Shown in pieces: positions 57,271-64,000 of a DNA stretch of 64,000 nt (its first letter is position 1; each line of letters starts with the position of its first letter). The stretch comes from JADZAI01 sp046348585 (GTDB taxonomy: Bacteria; Pseudomonadota; Alphaproteobacteria; Micropepsales; Micropepsaceae): contig JAXMDZ010000001.1 of assembly GCA_046348585.1 (NCBI GenBank), positions 248,001 through 312,000 of the forward strand, given 5' to 3'. A model generated the notes under the pieces. The model was not told the DNA's origin. It made no database searches and saw only the letters and a list, made by a program, of their open reading frames with translations. The position numbers and the translations under genes were made by a program.

Positions 57271-57306
57271 TCCCCCTGCTTGCGGGGGGAGCGGCCCGAA
57301 GGGCCG
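57271..57306. repeat. Tandem palindromes between rpmI and rplT
   Basis: TCCCCC (57271-57276) pairs with GGGGGA (57285-57290), and CGGCCC (57292-57297) pairs with GGGCCG (57301-57306) around GAA. The string resembles the CTCCCCC...GGGGGAG...GGCCGAGGGGG intergenic element common in alphaproteobacteria. In the rpmI-rplT mRNA it would form two strong stems ahead of rplT. Confidence 0.6.
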
Positions 57307-57334
57307 AGGGGGGCAAACGGTTCCGGGTTCTCAG

Positions 57335-57535
57335 TTAGCGGGCGTAGGGCATCCACAGCGCGACGCGCAGCGTCTCGGAGTCCGAGAGCACCTTGGTGCC
57401 GCGATTGGTGCGGATGTAGTCGCCGCTATGGCTGGACAGACGGTGACGCTTGCCGGCGACGCCGGCCTTCACCTTCCCCGAAGCCGTGAATTTGAAGCGC
57501 TTTTTGGCGCCCGACTTGGTCTTCAGCTTGGACAT
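57335..57535 (-). CDS. rpmI: 50S ribosomal protein L35
   Basis: 66 residues from ATG 57535. MSKLKTKSGAKKRFKFTASGK and KRHRLSSHS...RGTKVLS identify L35. It is the first gene of rpmI-rplT-pheS-pheT. The infC gene that often precedes rpmI is not here. The ribosome-binding site lies within a short hairpin. Confidence 0.97.
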   Translation of the reverse strand: MSKLKTKSGAKKRFKFTASGKVKAGVAGKRHRLSSHSGDYIRTNRGTKVLSDSETLRVALWMPYAR

Positions 57536-57542
57536 TTTGCAC

Positions 57543-57559
57543 CTCTCAGTTTTTGAGAG
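57543..57559 (-). promoter_or_regulatory. Hairpin masking the rpmI ribosome-binding site
   Basis: On the minus strand CTCTCA, loop AAAAC, TGAGAG form a 6-bp stem. The right arm continues as GAGAGG, the likely ribosome-binding site, eight bases before the rpmI ATG. It could be a simple translational switch; no ligand or L20-binding site was identified. Confidence 0.45.
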
Positions 57560-57714
57560 CGCGACCGGAAAGGCGCGGAAAACCGCACTTTCGGTCGTGC
57601 CTTGAGGGCCGCCACGGCATGTCCTTCGGCCGGGCCGCCCCATAAGAGCGCGGGGAGATACAGGAACGCGGGGGGGAGTGCAAGCCGGAGAGTCGCGGCC
57701 ACTCGTTAAAGCGG

Positions 57715-57742
57715 TTGTTCAATAAGCGAAAAATCGTATGCT
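57715..57742 (+). promoter_or_regulatory. Promoter of the AT-rich orphan gene
   Basis: TTGTTC (57715-57720) and TATGCT (57737-57742) are spaced by 16 bases, within an AT-rich stretch unlike the flanks. GGGGAGGA (57762-57769) lies seven bases before the ATG at 57777. Confidence 0.6.
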
Positions 57743-57776
57743 TTCCTAAATTGCGTACCTTGGGGAGGATAACTCG

Positions 57777-58892
57777 ATGAATATAACAACGCTATCCCAA
57801 ATCGTCCGCCGCCTATTAGAGCAAGAGCAAAAATACAATTTGCAGAAGAAATTTGCGCGCACTCACGATGCGCTGAACAATTTGGTTAGCAACCCATCAG
57901 ATTCTGAGCAACAGACCAACTTTGCGCGTATGCTAGAAGACCTCCGCGCCGACTTGGAAAACGTACGCGCGTACTTCGAACCAGCAATATCACCGCTATT
58001 GGTTCAAATCGGCGCGGCGGATTTCTACACCGATGATATCGCGGGCAATATTGACGGCTGGGTTCGAGCAAATCCCATTACCCCCGCCGTGACCGTGCAG
58101 AAGTTAGGCGATTTTAGAGAAGCACGAAATCAGTATGTTGAACAGCTAAAGCAGCTTCAAAACATTTTGAATAAGATACATCCTCAAACCAACATCGAAC
58201 ACGATCAATCTTGCGAAGTAGATTTTCTAATTCCGCGCAGCCTTTTCGAGAATCAATTAGATAGATTAATTAAAGAACTGGGAGTAATTAGACAAATATT
58301 GAGCATATTTGCTGAAGCATCTAATGACGATGCCGCATCTCCTCAACTATCTGAGCTTTCCACCACAGACCCTCTGATTGTATTGGGAATAGGTTTTTTA
58401 ACATGCAAGTCTATTGCATCTGCGATTACTTGGACTCTAAACACATGGAAAACAGCTGAGGAGATAAAGAAGCTTCGTGCACAAGCTATTTCTTCAGGGC
58501 AATTTGATGAGGAAGAAATCCAAGGGTTATTTGGCAAAAAGATAGAAGAAATTGTAGCGAAATCGATTTCCTCCTTCATGGATGATCTCATAGGGACAGG
58601 CGAAGGTACTGCTGGAAGAGTCCACGAACAACGAGCAGGCATCGACTGGGCATTGCGATCGTTGCTGTCGAGGGTTGAGCGCGGCATGACCGTAAACGTG
58701 CGGGTAATCACAGATCAAACTCTTGCAGAGCCTCTCCCCGAGGAGGCTGCGAGAGTTGAAGCCATCCGAAAACTACTCCCGACCACGCCATTCCCCACCC
58801 CTAGCGCAAAACCAGTTCTCGAACTGCCGTCCCCGGACGCACCTGAAGCGTCAGTTGCGGAATCAAAGCCGAGGAAGAGGAAAGCTGAATAG
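57777..58892 (+). CDS. AT-rich orphan gene, unknown family, probably horizontally acquired
   Basis: 371 residues. Base and codon use differ sharply from the neighbours (AAT, ATA and TTA codons are common; 58261-58320 has 17 G+C in 60). The protein is mainly helical: a coiled-coil-like segment at about 110-134, one hydrophobic segment at about 199-221 (IVLGIGFLTCKSIASAITW), charged helices at 225-265, then a C-terminal part ending in a disordered Pro/Lys-rich tail (ESKPRKRKAE). One membrane helix is possible. I do not recognise a family. It has its own promoter and a strong ribosome-binding site and is followed by a toxin-antitoxin pair. Confidence 0.85.
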   Translation: MNITTLSQIVRRLLEQEQKYNLQKKFARTHDALNNLVSNPSDSEQQTNFARMLEDLRADLENVRAYFEPAISPLLVQIGAADFYTDDIAGNIDGWVRANPITPAVTVQKLGDFREARNQYVEQLKQLQNILNKIHPQTNIEHDQSCEVDFLIPRSLFENQLDRLIKELGVIRQILSIFAEASNDDAASPQLSELSTTDPLIVLGIGFLTCKSIASAITWTLNTWKTAEEIKKLRAQAISSGQFDEEEIQGLFGKKIEEIVAKSISSFMDDLIGTGEGTAGRVHEQRAGIDWALRSLLSRVERGMTVNVRVITDQTLAEPLPEEAARVEAIRKLLPTTPFPTPSAKPVLELPSPDAPEASVAESKPRKRKAE

Positions 58893-58898
58893 GAACAT

Positions 58899-59153
58899 TC
58901 AATAGTGATACCGGCACTGCGCCACCCACAACCCGTCCTCGGTCGGCTTGTAGACCAGCCGGTGCTCCTGGGTGATCCGGCGCGACCACCAGCCTGACAG
59001 CTTGCCGCGCAGCGGTTCGGGCTTGCCGGTGCCCTGGAAGGGCGTGCTGGCGCATTCCTTGATGAGGCCGTTCACCCGCTCCAGCAATTTGCGGTCATGG
59101 GCCTGCCAGTAAAGGTAGTCCTCCCACGCCCGCTCGCTGAAGATCAGCCTCAC
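58899..59153 (-). CDS. yoeB: YoeB/Txe-family mRNA interferase toxin
   Basis: 84 residues, the usual YoeB length. The catalytic residues known from E. coli YoeB are at the same numbers: Glu46, Arg65, His83 and Tyr84 (ending CRYHY). It is a RelE-fold, ribosome-dependent endoribonuclease. Its start overlaps the antitoxin stop by four bases. It ends seven bases after the stop of the AT-rich orphan on the other strand. Confidence 0.95.
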   Translation of the reverse strand: MRLIFSERAWEDYLYWQAHDRKLLERVNGLIKECASTPFQGTGKPEPLRGKLSGWWSRRITQEHRLVYKPTEDGLWVAQCRYHY

Positions 59154-59404
59154 TCGGTAAGGGCCCGGTCCTTGCCGCCGCCGCCCTCAAGCTCGGCGAT
59201 GGACTCCATCAGGCGCGCGGCATTGGCCGGACTTTTCAGCAGATGCTGCGTCTCCTCGAACGAGGCGAAGTCCTCAAGGCTGATCAGCACCGCCGCCGGC
59301 TTGCCCCGGTCGCGCGTGATGATGATCGGCTCATGATCGTCGCTCACGCTGTCGAGCATGGAGGCGAGATTCTTGCGCAGTTCGCTGTAGGATGTGGTTC
59401 GCAT
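59150..59404 (-). CDS. yefM: YefM/Phd-family antitoxin
   Basis: 84 residues. The N-terminal DNA-binding domain MRTTSYSELRKNLASMLDSV and EPIIITRDRGKPAAVLISLEDF are typical of YefM; the C-terminal part wraps the toxin. A palindromic operator overlaps its promoter, and the predicted transcription start is at the ATG, so the mRNA may be leaderless. Confidence 0.95.
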   Translation of the reverse strand: MRTTSYSELRKNLASMLDSVSDDHEPIIITRDRGKPAAVLISLEDFASFEETQHLLKSPANAARLMESIAELEGGGGKDRALTE

Positions 59405-59411
59405 AAGCAGC

Positions 59412-59440
59412 TATGTACGCGATTGCGTACAATAAAGCAA
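59412..59440 (-). promoter_or_regulatory. yefM-yoeB promoter with overlapping palindromic operator
   Basis: On the minus strand TTGCTT (59440-59435), 17 bases, TACATA (59417-59412). Inside it lies a perfect inverted repeat TGTACGC-GATT-GCGTACA (59414-59431), close to the TGTACA core bound by YefM in E. coli. The expected start is near 59405, one base from the ATG. Confidence 0.7.
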
Positions 59441-59450
59441 GGGTACCCCC

Positions 59451-59747
59451 ATGCTCATCGTCACCGGTTCCGCCACGGCGCGGCCCGATTCGATCGCCGA
59501 GATGACCGCGCTGGCGCTGGAGCACGTCCATCGCTCGCGCGCCGAACCCGGCTGCCTTTCGCACGAGGTCCATATCGACGCGGAAAATCCCCTGCGCCTC
59601 ACCTTCCTGGAACGCTGGGCGGACGATGCGGCGCTCGCGGCGCATTTCGCCGTGCCCGCTTCGAAGGATTTCGTCCGCCGCCTGCGCGAACTCAGCGCGT
59701 CGAGCGGCGCGATCGAAATCTACCACACCACCCGCGTCACGCTTTAG
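59451..59747 (+). CDS. Antibiotic biosynthesis monooxygenase (ABM) domain protein
   Basis: 98 residues. Single ABM domain of the ferredoxin-like dimeric fold: MTALALEHVHRSRAEPGCLSHEVHID, then FLERWADDAALAAHFA and an IEIYHTTRV strand. Such small proteins act as cofactor-free quinone-forming oxygenases or heme-degrading enzymes; no assignment is possible here. Divergent from yefM by 46 bases and not obviously related to it. Confidence 0.85.
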   Translation: MLIVTGSATARPDSIAEMTALALEHVHRSRAEPGCLSHEVHIDAENPLRLTFLERWADDAALAAHFAVPASKDFVRRLRELSASSGAIEIYHTTRVTL

Positions 59748-59751
59748 GCGC

Positions 59752-60405
59752 TCAGCCGCCCTCGCGGTGCCGCCAGTCCTCGGGGTTGTCGAACGCCGTC
59801 GCCCACAGGCCCAGCCCCTCCAGCCGCGCGGCGGTCTCCTCAAGCCCATAGCGCGCCGAATAGCGGCGATAGGCGAGCGCCCATCCGGCCCGCACCATGG
59901 CCCGGCCGAGATCGGCCTTCCCGGCATAGCAGGTGGCGAGCGTCCGCCCGTATTTGTCCGTGCCGTTCGCCACGCAGCGCACGACCGCCCCATCGGTCAG
60001 CGCGCGCAGCTTGCCCGCCGCCGACGAGCCGCAGGCGAAAGTCATGATCGGCCGCGTCTTCGTCGTGCAGGGCTGGTCCGACTCCGGCGCGTCGATCCCG
60101 TCGAGCCGGACGCGCACATCGCCGATGCGCAGCGTGTCGCCGTCGATCGTCTCGGCCGGCCCCTCGATGTCGAAGCGCTCCGGCGCGCCGTTCAGCGCAT
60201 CGGCGATTTGCGACGGCAGGCCGAGATAATGCGCGCCATAGGCGAGCGCGAGGAGCGCGATCCAGACGAACGGCCAGAACGCCTTTCGCCTGCGGCCCGG
60301 CGCGCGGCGCGCCGGACGCGCAGGCGCCCTGCCCCGCGCCGCGCGGGTAGCGCGGTCGCGGCTGTGAACGAGGCGCAGAACGGTCTTGCCGCGCGAATCC
60401 GCCAT
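59752..60405 (-). CDS. Membrane-anchored thermonuclease (SNase) family protein
   Basis: 217 residues. An Arg-rich cytoplasmic tail, one membrane helix (about 42-60) and an exported staphylococcal-nuclease-like domain: TIDGDTLRIGDVRVRLDGIDAPE, KYGRTLATCYAGKADLGRAMVRAGWA. The key Asp and Arg positions of the family are present. Cys residues in QPCTTKTR and FACGSS may form disulfides. It may degrade nucleic acids outside the membrane. Confidence 0.88.
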   Translation of the reverse strand: MADSRGKTVLRLVHSRDRATRAARGRAPARPARRAPGRRRKAFWPFVWIALLALAYGAHYLGLPSQIADALNGAPERFDIEGPAETIDGDTLRIGDVRVRLDGIDAPESDQPCTTKTRPIMTFACGSSAAGKLRALTDGAVVRCVANGTDKYGRTLATCYAGKADLGRAMVRAGWALAYRRYSARYGLEETAARLEGLGLWATAFDNPEDWRHREGG

Positions 60406-60454
60406 CGCGCCAGTCTGGACGCGGGGGCGTTACCGGTCCCTTGCGGGCGGCCGA

Positions 60455-60739
60455 TCAATCCTCGTCGTCGTCGCTGTCGTCAGGCTCGACGGCGGCGGCG
60501 AGCGGCTCGACCGCCTTCTTGCGGCGCGAGGACGGCCGCTCGCGCTTGCGCTGCGCCGCCGCCAGGGCCAGCGCCTCGGCGCGGGCCGAGCGTTCGGCGT
60601 GCAGCAGCGGCAGCAATCCGTTCGCCGCCGCCTTCTGCTTGGTGTTGCCCGCGCCGCTCAGCCGCTCGGCATTGGCGAGCAGGCTCGCCAGCTGATCGTC
60701 GCTGAACGCGGGGATTTTTTCGGCCATCGTATCGGGCAT
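60455..60739 (-). CDS. Hypothetical charged small protein
   Basis: 94 residues from ATG 60739; an ATG four codons later is possible. A helical N-terminal half (FSDDQLASLLANAERL) is followed by an Ala/Arg/Lys region and an acidic end DDSDDDED. No family recognised. It lies downstream of the peptidase gene on the same strand. Confidence 0.55.
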   Translation of the reverse strand: MPDTMAEKIPAFSDDQLASLLANAERLSGAGNTKQKAAANGLLPLLHAERSARAEALALAAAQRKRERPSSRRKKAVEPLAAAVEPDDSDDDED

Positions 60740-60854
60740 CGCATCGCCTCCGGGTAACGCGGAAAGCGGCCGCGCGGCCGGGGCCTCTGCCCCGCCATCA
60801 TGTTCCCCTTATAGGCGCTCGGACCCTCCGGCGCGACCCCAATCGCCCGCGCCC

Positions 60855-62978
60855 TTACGCGAAGCCGCGGTCGCGCATCAGAGCGCCGGTGTCGACGTCG
60901 CGGCCGCGGAAGCGCCGGAACGCCTCGTCGGGAGCGATCGAATTGCCGACGCTGAGGATGTTGTCGAGGAAGCTCTTGGCCGTCGCCTTGTCGTAGGCGC
61001 CCTTCTCGGCGAACAGCTCCCAGGCGTCGGCGGTCAGCGCATCGGCCCACAGATAGACGTAATAGCCCGCCGAATAGCCATCGCCCGAGAAGATATGCCC
61101 GAACGCCGTCGGGCGGTGGCGCATGACGATCTCCTTCGGCAGGCCGAGTTCGTCGAGCGCGCTCTTCTCGAACGCCGCCGGGTCGATCTCGGCGGAGGCC
61201 GATTCCACATGGATCTTCATGTCGTAGATCGCCGAGGCGAGATATTCGACCGTGGCGAAGCCCTGGTTGAAATGCTTGGCCGCCTCGATCTTCTTCAGCA
61301 GCGCCTCCGGCATCGCCGCGCCGGTTTCCGCATGGACGGCGAAACGGCTCAGCACTTCGGGCGTGGGCAGCCAGTGCTCGTTGATCTGGCTGGGGAACTC
61401 CACGAAGTCGCGCTTCACGGCGGTGCCCGCCAGCGTCGGATAGGTGACGTTGGAGTTGAGGCCGTGCAGCGCGTGGCCGAACTCGTGGAACAGCGTCGAG
61501 GCATCGTCCCACGAGATCAGCACCGGCTGGCCCGCGCCAGCCTTCACGAAATTGGAATTGTTCGAAACGATCGGCGTCGTCTCCTCGCGGAAGCGCTCCT
61601 GCGTGCGGTAGGCATTCATCCACGCGCCCGAACTCTTGCCGCCGCGCGCATAAGGATCGAAGAAGTGTAGCCCGACGCGCTTGCCCTCGCGCGTCACCTC
61701 GTAAACCGTCACGTCGGGGTGATAGACCGGCACGTCCCCGACCTTGGAGAAGGCGAGGCCGTAAAGCTCGCCCGAGGCCCAGAACATCGCTTCCAGCAGC
61801 TTGCCGAGCTGGAGATAGGGCTTCACCTCCGAATCGTCGATGTCGTACTTCGCCTTGCGCACCTTCTCGGCATAGAAGCGATAGTCCCACGCCTCGATGG
61901 CGAAGCCGGCGTTCTCGGCGTCCGCCACCTTCTGCATGTCGGCGATTTCCTCGCGCGCCCGGGCGACGGCCGGCTCCCACACCTGCATCATCAGCGCCAT
62001 GGCGGCGTCGGGCGTGCCGGCCATGTTGTTGTCGGTCGCCCAGTGGGCGTGGCTGGCGAAGCCCAGCAGCTTCGCCCGCTCGGCCCTCAGCTTCAGGATG
62101 TCGCGGATGACGCCCTTGTTGTCGGTCGCCCCGTTCTTGTCGCCGCGGCTGGTCCACATGCGCCAGCCCTTCTCGCGCAGATCGCGGCGGGTGGAATAGG
62201 TCAGGAACGGCTCCATCGACGAGCGCGTATTGGCGATGGCCCACTTGCCCGCCAGGCCGCGCCCCTCGGCGCTCGCCCTGTAGCTCTCGATCAGGCCGGC
62301 GTTCAGCCCCGCGAGATCGGCCTCGCTCTCCAGCACCAGCGCGTCCTCTTCCTCGTCGGTCAGCACATTCTGCCCGAACTTGGTGTAGAGCCCCGCGAGC
62401 GCCTGGTTGATCTCCTTCATCCGCGCCTTGTCGGTGACGCCCAGCGCCGCCCCGCGCCGCACGAAGTTCTTGTAGACCGTCTCGGCGAGCCGCTTCTGCT
62501 CGTCCGTCAGCCCGGCGCTCTCGCGCGCCTCGAAGACCGCCTTGATGCGCTGGAACAGCGCGTCGTTCTGCGTGATGTCGTCGTAGAAGGCCGACAGCAC
62601 CGGCGACATCTCCGCCTCGACCGCCTGCATCTGCTTGTCGTTCAGCACCGAGGTGTAGATGTTGTAGATCGTCGAGGCCCGGTCCATCGCCCGGCCGGCA
62701 TTCTCCATCGCCGCCAGCGTGTTCTCGAAATTCGGCGCTTCGGGGTTGGCGGCGATCGCCTCGATCTCGGCCCGGTTCAGGTCCATGCCCTTCATCAGCG
62801 CCGGCTTGATGAGGTCGGCGGTGATCTTGTCGAAGGGCGGGAAGCCGCCATGCGCGCCGGTCCATACGTCCAGCATCGGGTCGGACGCCCCCTCGGCGGC
62901 GAAAGCGGGCAGGTTCATCTTCAGGCTCCCGATCATGGCGGTGGCGGCGGCGGTCTGCAGAAACGTACGGCGAAGCAT
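60855..62978 (-). CDS. M3-family metallopeptidase (peptidyl-dipeptidase Dcp-like)
   Basis: 707 residues from ATG 62978. The N-terminus RRTFLQTAAATAM resembles a Tat signal, so export to the periplasm in folded form is likely. The zinc motif is HEFGHALHGL, with the third ligand Glu and the downstream M3 segment FSGDGYSAGYYVYLWADAL. M3 enzymes of this size remove dipeptides or cleave oligopeptides. Confidence 0.93.
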   Translation of the reverse strand: MLRRTFLQTAAATAMIGSLKMNLPAFAAEGASDPMLDVWTGAHGGFPPFDKITADLIKPALMKGMDLNRAEIEAIAANPEAPNFENTLAAMENAGRAMDRASTIYNIYTSVLNDKQMQAVEAEMSPVLSAFYDDITQNDALFQRIKAVFEARESAGLTDEQKRLAETVYKNFVRRGAALGVTDKARMKEINQALAGLYTKFGQNVLTDEEEDALVLESEADLAGLNAGLIESYRASAEGRGLAGKWAIANTRSSMEPFLTYSTRRDLREKGWRMWTSRGDKNGATDNKGVIRDILKLRAERAKLLGFASHAHWATDNNMAGTPDAAMALMMQVWEPAVARAREEIADMQKVADAENAGFAIEAWDYRFYAEKVRKAKYDIDDSEVKPYLQLGKLLEAMFWASGELYGLAFSKVGDVPVYHPDVTVYEVTREGKRVGLHFFDPYARGGKSSGAWMNAYRTQERFREETTPIVSNNSNFVKAGAGQPVLISWDDASTLFHEFGHALHGLNSNVTYPTLAGTAVKRDFVEFPSQINEHWLPTPEVLSRFAVHAETGAAMPEALLKKIEAAKHFNQGFATVEYLASAIYDMKIHVESASAEIDPAAFEKSALDELGLPKEIVMRHRPTAFGHIFSGDGYSAGYYVYLWADALTADAWELFAEKGAYDKATAKSFLDNILSVGNSIAPDEAFRRFRGRDVDTGALMRDRGFA

Positions 62979-63044
62979 GGAACGGTCCCCCGGCAAGGCG
63001 CAAATGTTACAGAAGTTCTAGGGCGGCGAACCCCCGAAGTCGCT

Positions 63045-63962
63045 TCACGGTGCCTTGAGCGCCGCGGCTTCCGGCACCGGCCCGCCCGCCAGCCAGGCTT
63101 CCAGCATGGCGTTGACGGTCTCGGGCGCCTCCTGCTGCACCCAGTGCGAGACGCCGGGCAGATAGCGCACCGTGAGATCGTCGACGAAGCGTTCGGTCCC
63201 GGCGACCAGCGACTTCTCCAGCGCCGTATCCTCCTCGCCCCAGACGACGAGCGTCGGCACGGCGACGCGGTTCTCGGCCGGGGCCATCTTCGCCCGTCCG
63301 GCCTTCCGCGCCGCGCGGTACCAGTTGATCATCGCCGTCAGCGCCCCGGGGATCGTCGCATTGGCGCGGTAGTGCTCCAGCACCTCGGCCGGGAAGCGGC
63401 TCTTGTCGACGGCCATATTATAGAAGGCGTCGGCGATCCCCTGCGCCCGGCGGCGGCGAAGCGCCCATTCGGGAATCCACGGCAGCTGGAAGAACGCGAC
63501 ATACCAGCTCTTGCGGCGCTGCTTCTTGTTGACGCCGATCTCCTCCATGAAGCGCACCGGATGGGGCACGTTCATGATGACCAGCCGCGACAGCGTGCGG
63601 ATCTTCCGCATCGCGCAGTGCCAGGCGACGATCGCCCCCCAGTCATGCGCGACCAGCATCGTCTCGCGCGCGCCCGAGGCGGCGATCAGCGCCTCGACGT
63701 CGGCGACGAGGTGGTCGATGTCGTAGGCCGCAACGCCCTTCGGCCGCGAACTCTTGCCGTAGCCGCGCTGGTTCGGCGCCCAGACGCGCCAGCCGAGCTT
63801 CGCCAGCAGCGGCCCCTGGAAGCGCCACGAAAATTTCGACTCCGGAAAGCCGTGCAGACAGAGCGCGAGACGCTCCGTGCCGCCGTCCGCGGCCGGATAT
63901 TCGTCCACCTCGAAGCTGAGGCCGTTCGCCTCGATCGTCCGCGTCGTCGCGCCCTCGCCCAT
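63045..63962 (-). CDS. Alpha/beta hydrolase, epoxide-hydrolase-like
   Basis: 305 residues from ATG 63962. Oxyanion motif HGFPES (38-42 region), nucleophile Asp107 in AHDWGA, and catalytic His in GVSHWVQQE near the C-terminus. An Asp nucleophile points to epoxide hydrolase or haloalkane dehalogenase activity; the cap Tyr residues (YRANATIPGALTAMINWYR) favour epoxide hydrolase. Soluble, no signal. Confidence 0.88.
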   Translation of the reverse strand: MGEGATTRTIEANGLSFEVDEYPAADGGTERLALCLHGFPESKFSWRFQGPLLAKLGWRVWAPNQRGYGKSSRPKGVAAYDIDHLVADVEALIAASGARETMLVAHDWGAIVAWHCAMRKIRTLSRLVIMNVPHPVRFMEEIGVNKKQRRKSWYVAFFQLPWIPEWALRRRRAQGIADAFYNMAVDKSRFPAEVLEHYRANATIPGALTAMINWYRAARKAGRAKMAPAENRVAVPTLVVWGEEDTALEKSLVAGTERFVDDLTVRYLPGVSHWVQQEAPETVNAMLEAWLAGGPVPEAAALKAP

Positions 63963-63967
63963 CGCCC

Positions 63968-64000
63968 TCACCCGATCTCGCCGACCAGCGGCGGCAATTC
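63968..64000 (-). CDS. C-terminal end of an unidentified gene (partial)
   Basis: Reading in from the right edge on the minus strand, ten codons (ELPPLVGEIG) lead to TGA at 63970-63968. The gene would end six bases before the hydrolase start and probably shares its operon. Too short to identify. Confidence 0.35.
   Translation of the reverse strand, partial: ELPPLVGEIG

Overview
This is a GC-rich chromosomal segment of an alphaproteobacterium. The evidence is the gene order and families: sucC-sucD-sucA-sucB-lpd in one run, acnA near ccmABCDG, yciB-ftsY-mtaB-dapF facing ffh-rpsP-rimM-trmD-rplS, and an alphaproteobacterial DUF2794 protein. Dispersed palindromes resemble those of Hyphomicrobiales, while the TonB receptor style is common in Sphingomonadales, Caulobacterales and Parvularculales, so I do not name an order. 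I saw no rRNA, tRNA, CRISPR array, insertion sequence or prophage.

Layout. 1-6.3 kb: tail of an unknown gene, a Gly/Ala-rich secreted protein, a HerA/YjgR-type ATPase, a TetR regulator divergent from a TonB-dependent receptor, and a lipoprotein cytochrome c. 6.4-14.7 kb: succinyl-CoA ligase and the 2-oxoglutarate dehydrogenase complex (E1, E2, E3), then a GNAT protein. 14.8-22.5 kb: small housekeeping genes (xerC, flavodoxin-fold reductase, MmcQ/YjbR, pterin dehydratase, zincin, thpR, Bax-inhibitor-1, DUF2794), a SnoaL-like/TetR divergent pair, an SDR and a membrane protein. 22.6-29.7 kb: a four-gene Gld-like ABC system, an ABC-F ATPase and a DUF1223 protein.

29.7-44.9 kb is the conserved translation and secretion core: rplS, trmD, rimM, rpsP and ffh on the minus strand; dapF, mtaB, ftsY, a GH29 fucosidase and yciB on the plus strand in overlapping frames. 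A prolyl oligopeptidase, arfB, a MarR regulator and orphans lie between and beside them. 43.5-50.0 kb carries ccmABCDG, a crotonase and aconitase. 50.0-52.9 kb holds an SbtA-type permease divergent from a LysR regulator, and a poly-Asp membrane protein beside a zinc-ribbon protein. 53.2-57.5 kb is rpmI-rplT-pheS-pheT.

57.7-59.4 kb is the clearest accessory region: one AT-rich orphan gene of unrecognised family with its own promoter, followed by a YefM-YoeB toxin-antitoxin pair with a palindromic operator. The window ends with an ABM monooxygenase, a thermonuclease-like protein, a small hypothetical, an M3 metallopeptidase, an epoxide-hydrolase-like protein and the last codons of another gene.

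Most of the window is ordinary core genome. The best candidates for something undescribed are the AT-rich orphan, the poly-Asp/zinc-ribbon pair, a possible small RNA before a strong terminator near 19.98 kb, and a cytoplasmic fucosidase translationally coupled to ftsY. All coordinates and motifs were read by eye; no database search was run.
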